Part shown: in pieces, positions 5,342 to 11,942 of the stretch
Layout: each line of letters begins with the position of its first letter
Position numbering within the stretch: the stretch's first letter is position 1
From: an uncultured Rhodospirillales bacterium
Lineage (GTDB): Bacteria; Pseudomonadota; Alphaproteobacteria; Rhodospirillales; 2-02-FULL-58-16
Length of the DNA stretch: 12,230 nucleotides
Direction: 5' to 3'
Assembly (NCBI GenBank): GCA_913053795.1
Contig: CAJXGZ010000039.1
Span: 1 to 12,230, forward strand
Program-made: the position numbers and the translations under genes
The notes under the pieces: model-generated
The model's input: the letters and a program-made list of their open reading frames with translations, nothing else
What the model was told of the DNA's origin: nothing
Database searches by the model: none

Positions 5342-7561
5342 ATGCCGGATATCATTTACACAAAAGTTGACGAAGCGCCTCAACTGGCGAGCGGCTCTTT
5401 TCTACCCATCATCCAGGCCTTCGCCACGGCGGCCGGCGTAACCGTCGACACCAAGAACATTTCGCTGGTTGGAAGAATTCTAGCGAACTTCCCCGAGAAC
5501 CTGACGGACGATCAAAAGCAATCCGATGACTTGGCGGAGTTGGGCCAACTGGTCAAAACGCCGGAAGCCAACGTCATTAAACTGCCCAACATCAGCGCCT
5601 CGATCCCCCAGCTCAGCGCCGCAATCGAGGAACTGCAAGGGAAGGGCTTTGACATTCCGTCTTATCCCGAAGATCCGCAAAATGACGCCGGGCGGGACAT
5701 CAAGGCCAGATACGGCAAGGTTCTCGGCAGCGCCGTCAACCCGGTCCTGAGGGAAGGAAACTCAGACCGCAGGGCGCCGCTAGCGGTTAAGGAATACGCC
5801 AAGAAAAACCCCCATCCCATGGGCGCCTGGAGCGCCGATTCAAAGACCCATGTGGCGTCGATGAACGGCGGCGATTTCTTCTCGAACGAGAAATCCACGA
5901 CAATTTCCGGCTCCTCCGCCGGCGACGCCAGAATTGAATTCGTCGATGAAAGCGGCGCAGTCACGGTCTTAAAGGACAAAACCCCTCTTCTCGACGGCGA
6001 AGTCGTTGACGCCACCTTGATGAGCAAGCGGCTCTTGCGCGCGTTTCTTGCCGAGCAAATCAAGGACGCTAAGGCGCAAGGGGTGCTGTTTTCCTTGCAT
6101 ATGAAAGCCACCATGATGAAGGTTTCCGACCCCATCATCTTCGGCCATGCGGTTTCCGTTTTCTTCAAGGACGTGTTTGAAAAGCACGCCGATCTTTTCG
6201 CCGAACTGGGCGTCGACGCCAATAACGGTTTGGGCGACGTCATCGCCAAAATCCAGTCCCTGCCGGACGATCAGCGCACCGGCGTTGAAGCCGACATCCA
6301 GGCCTGCCTGGATAGTCAGCCCGACCTCTACATGGTTAACTCCGACAAGGGCGTCACCAACCTGCATGTTCCAAGCGACGTCATAATCGACGCCTCCATG
6401 CCGGTTATTATCCGCGGCGGCGGCAAAGGCTGGGGACCCGACGGCAAGGAACACGACACAAAGTGCGTGATCCCCGATAACAGCTACGCCGGGGTCTATG
6501 ATGAAACCATCAAATTCTGCAAGGAAAACGGGGCCTTTAATCCGGCGGCCATGGGAAGCGTCGCCAATGTCGGCCTGATGGCGCAAAAGGCCGAGGAATA
6601 CGGCTCGCACCCGCAAACATTCAAAGCGCCTGGAACCGGCAAAATTCGCGTCGTCGACGCCGCCGGACAGACCGTGCACGAACATGACGTCGAGGAAGGC
6701 GATATTTGGCGCATGTGCCAAGCCAAGGACGCGCCGATCCAGGATTGGGTGAAGCTTGCCGTCAAAAGGGCGAGGGCAAGCGGCTCGCCCGCCATTTTCT
6801 GGTTGAACAAGGACAGGGCCCATGACGCCGAGCTGATTAAAAAGGTTGAGCGTTATCTGCCGGAGCACGACACCGGCGGCCTGGACATCCGGACCATGAC
6901 GCCTGTGGAGGCCACCCGCTTGACGCTGCAGCGCATGAAAAACTCTGAAGACACCATTTCCGTCACCGGCAACGTCCTGCGCGACTATCTCACCGACCTG
7001 TTCCCAATTCTGGAAGTGGGCACCAGCGCCAAGATGCTCTCCATCGTTCCGCTTATGCAGGGCGGCGGGCTCTTCGAGACCGGCGCCGGAGGCTCCGCTC
7101 CCAAGCATGTCCAGCAGTTCGTCGAGGAAGGCCACTTGCGCTGGGATTCCCTTGGCGAATTCTGCGCGCTGGCCGCCTCCCTGGAGCACCTCAGCGCATT
7201 CCGCAATAACGCAAAGGCCGCAATCCTGGGCAAAACCCTTGATCAGGCGACGTGCCTTTTATTGGACAACAACAAGTCGCCCAGCCGCAAAGTCAACGAG
7301 ATCGACAACAAGGGAAGCCATTTTTACCTGGCCCTCTATTGGGCGCGGGCGCTGGCCGCACAGGATCAGGACGCCGATCTCAAGCAACACTTTGCGCCCA
7401 TCGCCGCGGAGCTTGCGGACAACGAGGCCAAGATCATTGAAGAACTGGAGTCCGTTCAAGGCAGTCCCGTTGATCTGGGGGGATACTACCACCCCGATCC
7501 GGCGAAGGTCGCGGCCGCCATGCGCTCAAGCCAAACGTTTAACAATATTATAGACGCTTAA
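5342..7561 (+). CDS. icd: Monomeric NADP-dependent isocitrate dehydrogenase
   Basis: The 739-aa product interconverts isocitrate + NADP+ and 2-oxoglutarate + CO2 + NADPH. Its length and sequence are those of the monomeric IDH family (about 735-745 aa), not the 400-aa dimeric type. The isocitrate-binding segment shows S130, N133, R137 and R143 in GSAVNPVLREGNSDRRAP, at the same spacing as in the Azotobacter enzyme. Other family blocks are FSLHMKATMMKVSDPIIFGH, PDLYMVNSDKGVTNLHVP, IIRGGGKGWGPDGKEHDTKC, CVIPDNSYAGVYDE and GGLFETGAGGSAPKHVQQF. Monomeric IDH works in the carboxylating direction in Chlorobium, which suits this context. ATG 5342 has GAGGGAG at 5326-5332. Only 16 bp separate its stop from the aconitase start. 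Third positions look somewhat more AT-rich than in the acl genes, perhaps reflecting a different origin or expression level. Confidence 0.95.
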   Translation: MPDIIYTKVDEAPQLASGSFLPIIQAFATAAGVTVDTKNISLVGRILANFPENLTDDQKQSDDLAELGQLVKTPEANVIKLPNISASIPQLSAAIEELQGKGFDIPSYPEDPQNDAGRDIKARYGKVLGSAVNPVLREGNSDRRAPLAVKEYAKKNPHPMGAWSADSKTHVASMNGGDFFSNEKSTTISGSSAGDARIEFVDESGAVTVLKDKTPLLDGEVVDATLMSKRLLRAFLAEQIKDAKAQGVLFSLHMKATMMKVSDPIIFGHAVSVFFKDVFEKHADLFAELGVDANNGLGDVIAKIQSLPDDQRTGVEADIQACLDSQPDLYMVNSDKGVTNLHVPSDVIIDASMPVIIRGGGKGWGPDGKEHDTKCVIPDNSYAGVYDETIKFCKENGAFNPAAMGSVANVGLMAQKAEEYGSHPQTFKAPGTGKIRVVDAAGQTVHEHDVEEGDIWRMCQAKDAPIQDWVKLAVKRARASGSPAIFWLNKDRAHDAELIKKVERYLPEHDTGGLDIRTMTPVEATRLTLQRMKNSEDTISVTGNVLRDYLTDLFPILEVGTSAKMLSIVPLMQGGGLFETGAGGSAPKHVQQFVEEGHLRWDSLGEFCALAASLEHLSAFRNNAKAAILGKTLDQATCLLLDNNKSPSRKVNEIDNKGSHFYLALYWARALAAQDQDADLKQHFAPIAAELADNEAKIIEELESVQGSPVDLGGYYHPDPAKVAAAMRSSQTFNNIIDA

Positions 7562-7577
7562 GACTAAGGTGAATCAC

Positions 7578-9518
7578 ATGGGAAATCTCAACGCCGCACA
7601 GAAAATCCTGCTGGCCAACGCCGCCGGAAACCCCTCCGAATTGCCCGAGCCGGGGCAGTCTCTGGAGATTCTGTTCAGCCACACCCTTTACCAGGACGCC
7701 ACCGGCACGGCGGCCGCCTTGGCCTTCGAGAAAATGGGCATGGACCGGGTGAAAACCACCGCCGTGATCGTCGTCGACCACAAGACATTGCAGGTGGGCT
7801 TTATCGACGGCGACGACCACCGCTATCTTGAGACCTTCTCCAAGAAGTACGGCTGCTGGTTCTCGCCTTCGGGCAACGGCATCTGCCACAGCGTTTTCCT
7901 GGAGGACTTCGCGGTTCCCGGAAAGTCGGTCATCGGATCGGACTCCCACACCACCAACGCCGGCGGCATGGGCATGCTGGCCATGGGCGCCGGCGGCACC
8001 GACGTCAGCTTCTCCATGGCGGGCAATCCCTACAAGATTTCCATGCCGGAAGTGGTCGAGGTGCGGCTTTCCGGCGCCCTTTCCTCCTGCGTGCTGGCCA
8101 AGGACGTGATCCTCAACGTGCTGAAGGAAATGGGCATCAAGGGCAACAAGGGCGTCTGCCTGGAATACACCGGCGAGGGCCTCAAGGGCCTCGGCGTCAC
8201 CGACCGCGCCACCATCGCCAACATGGGCACGGAAGCGGGCGTCACCTTCTCCATCTTCCCCAGCGACGCGGTCACCAAGGCCTATTTGGAAGACCGCAAG
8301 CGCGGCGGCGACTGGCAAGCCCTTGAGGCCGACGGCGGCGCCGCCTACGCCCGAACCATCGAGATCAACCTGTCCGAACTGGTTCCCACCATCGCGCTGT
8401 ATCCCCGCCTCAAGTCCATGGAGCCGGTCGCCGACAACACCGGGTTGACCATCGACGCGGTGTTCATCGGCAGCTGCACCAACGCCAACTACGACAACCT
8501 GGCCAAGGTCGGCGAGGTGCTGCGCGGACATCGGGTCAAGGTGGACACCGCCATCGCGCCGGGATCGCAGGCCATGGCGCGCCAGCTTTCCGCCGCCGGA
8601 TATATGGAGATCTTCTACGCCGCCGGCGTGCGGGTCATGGAGAACGCCTGCAGCGCCTGCATCGGCCAGGGTTTCAGCCCGCCGACCAACGGCGTCATGC
8701 TGTCGACAGCCAACCGCAACTTCGCCGGACGCTCCGGCACCGAAAGCGCCAAGGTGCATCTGGTTAGCCCGGTGACCGCCGCCGCCAGCGCCCTCGAGGG
8801 CCATCTGGTCGATCCGCGCGACGCCATCGGCGGCAAGCTCACCATCAAGGAAGTCCCGCCGGTGGTCGACATGAACGCCTACATCGCGCCCCTGCCCGAA
8901 GCCGAGGCGGCAAAAGTAAAACTCTCCTACGGCCCCAACATCAAGCCCCTGCCAGACCTTGACGGCTTGCCCGGTAAGCTGGAGGGCGAGGTATTGTTGA
9001 AACTGGGTCCCGAAGTCACCACCGACCTGATCCAGCCCGCCGGCAAATACCTGTCGCTTCGCTCCAACGCCGACGAGTACGCCAAGCAGGCCACATTCAT
9101 CCAGGCCGACGACACCTTCTCAGCCCGCGCCATCGCCTTGCGCGACGCCGGCGGCCACGGCTTCATCGTCGCCGGCGACGGCTACGGCATGGGCTCATCG
9201 CGCGAGCACGCCGGTCTGTGTCCGCGCATCTTAGGAATCCGCGCCATCGTCGCCCAGGGCTACGAGCGCATTCATCTCGCCAACCTCGCCAACTTCGGCA
9301 TCCTCGGCCTGACCTTCAAGAACCCGGCGGACTACGACCATGTAGAGCAGGGCGCCAAGCTCAGCCTCGACGCTTCGGGGCTGGAAAGCGGTGATTTAAA
9401 GCTGGTGGTCAACGGCGGCGACGAAATCCCCGTCGAACTGGCCCAAGGCGTCGAGGACCTGCCCATGATCCGCGACGGCGGCGCCCTTTCCCACTTCGCC
9501 AAACTACAGACGGCTTGA
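7578..9518 (+). CDS. acn: Aconitate hydratase, Aquifex type
   Basis: The 646-aa product is a [4Fe-4S] hydro-lyase interconverting citrate and isocitrate, here probably isocitrate to citrate to feed ATP-citrate lyase. Cluster ligands are C300 (GSCTNANYDN) and C358/C361 (NACSACIGQG). GSDSHTTNAGGMGMLAMGAGG is the substrate-site block of the large domain, and the C-terminal swivel domain carries GMGSSREHAG with S540, S541 and R542. It is shorter than AcnA (about 890 aa) and collinear with the roughly 640-aa class called Aquifex type, which I place it in by recall. A homoaconitase or isopropylmalate isomerase is less likely because both domains are in one chain and the neighbours are TCA enzymes. 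ATG 7578 has AAGGTG at 7566-7571 with a 6-nt spacer; an in-frame GTG at 7569 is less suitable. It is the last gene of the operon; no clear terminator follows. Confidence 0.92.
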   Translation: MGNLNAAQKILLANAAGNPSELPEPGQSLEILFSHTLYQDATGTAAALAFEKMGMDRVKTTAVIVVDHKTLQVGFIDGDDHRYLETFSKKYGCWFSPSGNGICHSVFLEDFAVPGKSVIGSDSHTTNAGGMGMLAMGAGGTDVSFSMAGNPYKISMPEVVEVRLSGALSSCVLAKDVILNVLKEMGIKGNKGVCLEYTGEGLKGLGVTDRATIANMGTEAGVTFSIFPSDAVTKAYLEDRKRGGDWQALEADGGAAYARTIEINLSELVPTIALYPRLKSMEPVADNTGLTIDAVFIGSCTNANYDNLAKVGEVLRGHRVKVDTAIAPGSQAMARQLSAAGYMEIFYAAGVRVMENACSACIGQGFSPPTNGVMLSTANRNFAGRSGTESAKVHLVSPVTAAASALEGHLVDPRDAIGGKLTIKEVPPVVDMNAYIAPLPEAEAAKVKLSYGPNIKPLPDLDGLPGKLEGEVLLKLGPEVTTDLIQPAGKYLSLRSNADEYAKQATFIQADDTFSARAIALRDAGGHGFIVAGDGYGMGSSREHAGLCPRILGIRAIVAQGYERIHLANLANFGILGLTFKNPADYDHVEQGAKLSLDASGLESGDLKLVVNGGDEIPVELAQGVEDLPMIRDGGALSHFAKLQTA

Positions 9519-9545
9519 GTTCAGAGCCTCACAGATGCCGTAGGA

Positions 9546-9586
9546 TAGCTTGAGTAGCTTGCTTAGCTTGTAGCTTGGGTAGCTTG
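9546..9586. repeat. Five TAGCTTG heptamers
   Basis: TAGCTTG occurs at 9546-9552, 9555-9561, 9564-9570, 9571-9577 and 9580-9586, with start-to-start distances of 9, 9, 7 and 9 bp. The last copy leads straight into the partial copy of the 22-bp repeat, which itself contains AGCTTG. The array may have grown by slippage from that repeat. It is in the short gap between the aconitase stop and the IS, where no terminator hairpin is evident. Confidence 0.65.
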
Positions 9587-9594
9587 GGGGTCAG
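9581..9594. repeat. Partial inverted copy of the 22-bp repeat
   Basis: AGCTTGGGGGTCAG is the exact reverse complement of the inner 14 bp of the repeats at 28-49 and 54-75. In those copies the reverse-complement sequence continues GTCTTGA; here it is replaced by TGAGCTGGTCC, the end of the insertion sequence. The IS therefore seems to have landed in, or recombined at, this repeat. Confidence 0.6.
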
Positions 9595-9647
9595 TGAGCT
9601 GGTCCCACATAGTTGGACAGTTTGGCGGCCAAGTTAAGGTGTATTCC
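9595..9647 (+). repeat. IS left terminal inverted repeat (IRL)
   Basis: Blocks TGAGCTGGTCC (9595-9605), GGACAGT (9615-9621) and TAAGGTGTATTCC (9635-9647) match the opposite end at equal spacing for the first 27 bp. After that IRL carries 9 extra bases, including the small palindrome TTGGCGGCCAA. It lies beyond the 3' end of orfB. Confidence 0.75.
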
Positions 9648-9656
9648 TGTTTCTAA

Positions 9657-10586
9657 TCATGCCGCCAAAACCCTGTTTATCACATCTTGTTGCGGTTGTT
9701 GAGCCTGTGGGGATGTGGGTAAGCCGTCAGGCTTATCCATCATATCCATAGGCCGCCCGTCGCCGTAGGCTTCCGCCGGTGTCCGGCCATTGAGGGCGGA
9801 GTGAGGCCGCTCGGTGTTGTAGAAGTCGATCCACTCGCCGATGACCCTCTGGGCGCGAAAGCCGTCGGTCAGTTCATGCAGGTAGACCGCCTCGTACTTG
9901 AGTGAGCGCCACAGGCGTTCGATAAAGATGTTGTCCATGCATCGCCCTCTGCCATCCATTGAGATTTTGATATCGGCATCCTTAAGTACGCCGGTGAAGT
10001 CGAAGCTGGTGAACTGCCCGCCCTGGTCGGTGTTGAAGATTTCCGGCTTACCGTATCTGGACAGCGCCTCCTTCAAGGCCTCGACGCAGAACCCGGCGTC
10101 CATGGTGTTCGACAGCCGCCAGGACAGAACGTGACGCGTCGCCCAGTCCATGATCGCCACCAGATACAGAAAGCCGCGCTGAACCGGGATGTAGGTGATG
10201 TCGGCGCACCAGACTTGATTGGGCCGGTTCACATCCAGGTTTCTGAGCAGATATGGATAAATCCGATGCGCCGGATGAGGATCGCTGGTTCTCGGCGCTT
10301 GGTAGATCGCCTGCAGACCCATCAGACGCATCAAACGGCGAACCCGGTGACGACCGGCGCGAATGCCCTCGCGGCGCAACTGACGGACCATCTGCCGGGA
10401 GCCGTAAAACGGATACTTGAGAAACAGCTCGTCGATGCGGCGCATCAGCGCCAAATTCTCCAAGCTCTCCCCCTTGGGCGCGTAATAAAACGAGGACCGG
10501 CTGATCGAAAGAAGGCGGCATTGACGGCCCAAGCTCAGACCGGGGCGCTCGCGTGTGATCATCGCCTTGCGCTCCCCCCGGCTCAT
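9657..10586 (-). CDS. IS3-family transposase OrfB (DDE integrase core)
   Basis: The 309-aa catalytic half of the transposase cuts and joins the element ends. An HTH_21-like N-terminal region (about 45-100, SRQMVRQLRREGI) precedes the rve/DDE core. Its catalytic triad is D129 (WCADITYIP), D187 (NTDQGGQFTS) and E223 (DNIFIERLWRSLKYE), with the usual 35-residue D-E gap. WIDFYNTERPHSALNGRTPAEAY is the family's C-terminal signature. It overlaps orfA by ATGA (10583-10586), so it can be translated alone by coupling, or as an OrfAB fusion after frameshifting. No internal stops are seen and the frame looks intact. Confidence 0.93.
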   Translation of the reverse strand: MSRGERKAMITRERPGLSLGRQCRLLSISRSSFYYAPKGESLENLALMRRIDELFLKYPFYGSRQMVRQLRREGIRAGRHRVRRLMRLMGLQAIYQAPRTSDPHPAHRIYPYLLRNLDVNRPNQVWCADITYIPVQRGFLYLVAIMDWATRHVLSWRLSNTMDAGFCVEALKEALSRYGKPEIFNTDQGGQFTSFDFTGVLKDADIKISMDGRGRCMDNIFIERLWRSLKYEAVYLHELTDGFRAQRVIGEWIDFYNTERPHSALNGRTPAEAYGDGRPMDMMDKPDGLPTSPQAQQPQQDVINRVLAA

Positions 10587-10864
10587 CGCTTGAGCCCTTT
10601 GGCCAAAAAATCCCGTTCCACCGTCAACTGGCCGATCTTGGCGTGGAGATCATGGACCTCTTCTTCATGGCCTCGGGCAGCGTGAACCGCGCCGTTCGAA
10701 AACACCTCGCCCAGGCCATCCATCGCCTGACGCTTCCACTTGCTCACCTGATTGGGATGCACCTTGTGCTTGGAAGCGATCTCCTGGATCGTCTTGTCGC
10801 CGCGCAAGGCGTCAAGCGCAACGCGCGCCTTGAATTGCGCTGAAAACTTTCGTCGGGTCGTCAT
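10583..10864 (-). CDS. IS3-family transposase OrfA (HTH)
   Basis: The 93-aa DNA-binding half has the transposase_8-type helix-turn-helix in residues about 5-50 (FSAQFKARVALDALRGDKT, then IQEIASKHKVHPNQVSKWKR). A leucine-zipper-like helix follows in about 65-90 (EEEVHDLHAKIGQLTVERDF), which in this family mediates OrfA/OrfAB multimerisation. It ends on TGA overlapping the orfB start. OrfA alone usually acts as a regulator of transposition; the OrfAB fusion is the active transposase. Confidence 0.92.
   Translation of the reverse strand: MTTRRKFSAQFKARVALDALRGDKTIQEIASKHKVHPNQVSKWKRQAMDGLGEVFSNGAVHAARGHEEEVHDLHAKIGQLTVERDFLAKGLKR
10604..10610 (-). promoter_or_regulatory. Slippery heptamer for -1 frameshifting (U UUU UUG)
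   Basis: On the minus strand orfA reads GAT TTT TTG, giving T TTT TTG in the exact X XXY YYZ phase. Slipping back one base leads into the orfB frame, which is open from here (FGQRAQ, then its ATG). This would yield the OrfAB transposase, as A AAA AAG does in many IS3 members. A downstream stimulatory structure was not worked out. Confidence 0.6.
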
Positions 10865-10887
10865 ATCGTATTCCTCCGTTATCCGGC

Positions 10888-10931
10888 GGAATACACCTTA
10901 GCTCACTGTCCGATTTTCCAGGACCACCTCA
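10888..10931 (-). repeat. IS right terminal inverted repeat (IRR)
   Basis: Read on the minus strand it has TGAGGTGGTCC (10931-10921), GGACAGT (10911-10905) and TAAGGTGTATTCC (10900-10888). One base differs from IRL in the first block, and 9 bases are missing before the third. It lies just upstream of orfA, where the element's own promoter is expected. Its outermost TGA serves as the stop of the neighbouring gene. Confidence 0.75.
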
Positions 10932-11747
10932 CTCGGCCCATCGGCTTACTTCAACATCATTGGAAATAAATGATGCTATCTTTTCTTCATTAACCTCATA
11001 ATTCTCATTTGTTGGCGGCGCTGAAGGATTGGTCGGAAGATCAGCCGTTTCAACGCTTGCATTCAATGCATCCACTTCCGCACTCAACAGGGCAAACTCC
11101 GCGCCAGTCATAACGGGCGTTTCGCTATAGGTGGAATCTGCGCTGGCGACGCGTTGGGCCCATTGCGACACCTCTATGTGATCTGGAGACGTTGAGGGAA
11201 TGCCCGCGTTTTGAATTGGAGAAACAACATATCCAGCATTAACTTCACCCTGCGCCCACTCTAGGACCTCAGCATAATTCGCATAACGGGAGACGGCTTC
11301 TTGAGATTGCGCAAGAACGGACTCTCGTTGAGCGCCGCCGCCTTTCCCGACACTGGCTATTTCGGTTCCAGATTCTTGGTCTTCCTCTCCTGTAAAAAAA
11401 GCCAAGACATGTTCGCCTATTCCCTTGCCCGTCGCCTCTTTAAGAATAACGCCAGCAAGGGATGCGGCGGCGCCAATTGGCCCGCCAAATAACGCGCCGC
11501 CAGCGATCTTTGAGGCCGGATCCATGGTGTCGCCGGTCAAATTGCGGTAGATGGCGGAAAAAATGGGTATGTGCTGAAGGGGATTAACAACATCAATTAA
11601 ATCAAAAAAAGTCAGGCCATCCTCTCCAAAGGGTAAAAATCCCTCGTCTTTGTTAGGTATTTGTTGATTCGAAGCAGTCGGCTGAGGGGGAAAGGTTTGC
11701 GCATGATACGCATAATTGGGCGCCATTACGCCGGGCGGCTCGCTCAT
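10929..11747 (-). CDS. Hypothetical protein, probably 3'-truncated by the IS
   Basis: This 272-aa product has no function I can name. A proline/glutamine-rich start is followed by FGEDGLTFFDLIDVVNPLQHI and PIFSAIYRNLTGDTMDPASK, then a glycine/alanine-rich hydrophobic stretch IAGGALFGGPIGAAASLAGV (81-100) that could insert in or associate with a membrane. The NPLQHIP core resembles a hypothetical family I associate with Rhodospirillales. The C-terminal half is acidic and low in complexity, with a recurring motif: VLEWAQ (161-166), EVSQWAQ (192-198), EVSRWAE (266-272). The third copy ends exactly at the stop, and that TGA is the outermost triplet of the IS, so the original protein was probably longer. 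ATG 11745-11747 has AGGGGA 6 nt upstream. The gene lies downstream of ribA on the same strand, behind an AT-rich gap. Confidence 0.7.
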   Translation of the reverse strand: MSEPPGVMAPNYAYHAQTFPPQPTASNQQIPNKDEGFLPFGEDGLTFFDLIDVVNPLQHIPIFSAIYRNLTGDTMDPASKIAGGALFGGPIGAAASLAGVILKEATGKGIGEHVLAFFTGEEDQESGTEIASVGKGGGAQRESVLAQSQEAVSRYANYAEVLEWAQGEVNAGYVVSPIQNAGIPSTSPDHIEVSQWAQRVASADSTYSETPVMTGAEFALLSAEVDALNASVETADLPTNPSAPPTNENYEVNEEKIASFISNDVEVSRWAE

Positions 11748-11936
11748 GATTTCCCCTAATTTTTTTTATATTGTAAATAAGGTTAGGCAATTACTATGCC
11801 ATTAATGAAATCATGATGAATCAAAGGTTTAACCCTCTTAAAAAAAAGGATTATTTAGGTTTTCGGCAATATTTGCCGCAAGAAAAAGATTTTTAGCGCT
11901 GAATTGACGCCCCAAAACAAACATTGTGGCTAGGCG
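11748..11936. other. AT-rich intergenic region with a small hairpin
   Basis: These 189 bp between ribA and the hypothetical gene are markedly AT-rich and probably contain the promoter of the minus-strand hypothetical gene; no convincing -35/-10 pair stands out. A perfect 6-bp hairpin CGGCAA-TAT-TTGCCG lies at 11864-11878. It is not followed by a T-run on either strand, so it is not a canonical terminator and could be an operator. Confidence 0.4.
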
Positions 11937-11942
11937 CTAAAA
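11882..11942 (-). terminator. Possible intrinsic terminator of ribA
   Basis: TTTTAGCGC (11891-11899) is the perfect inverted partner of GCGCTAAAA (11934-11942). On the minus strand the 5' arm overlaps the ribA stop codon, and the 3' arm is followed by the T-rich TCTTTTTCTT. The 34-nt loop is long for a terminator and the stem is AU-rich at its base, so the call is tentative. Confidence 0.35.

Larger units (their letters stand above)
9595..10931 (-). mobile_element. IS3-family insertion sequence, about 1.34 kb
   Basis: Two overlapping transposase frames on the minus strand lie between imperfect terminal inverted repeats beginning with TGAG. The left end is at 9595 and the right end at 10931. 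Gene content, a -1 frameshift signal, the DDE motif and the size are all typical of IS3. The bases just outside (CAG at 9592-9594, CTC at 10932-10934) are not a 3-bp target duplication, so this copy has probably suffered recombination or a flanking deletion after insertion. Both frames look intact, so it may still be active. The subgroup was not determined. Confidence 0.88.

Noticed and set aside
1156..9000. Long open frames on the minus strand opposite the operon genes (for example 1156-2580, 2593-4137, 4177-5163, 5969-7189, 7548-8804)
   Set aside because: They are antisense shadows of GC-rich genes: low-complexity G/A/D/V/H-rich translations with no recognisable domains, while the plus strand encodes well-known enzymes.
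9546..9586. CRISPR array
   Set aside because: The units are 7 bp with 0-2 bp spacing; no spacer-sized unique sequence and no cas genes.
9592..10934. Target-site duplication around the IS
   Set aside because: CAG on the left and CTC on the right do not match at the most likely ends, and shifting the ends to 9600/10926 does not produce one either.
11864..11878. Hairpin CGGCAA-TAT-TTGCCG as a terminator
   Set aside because: No T-run follows on either strand.
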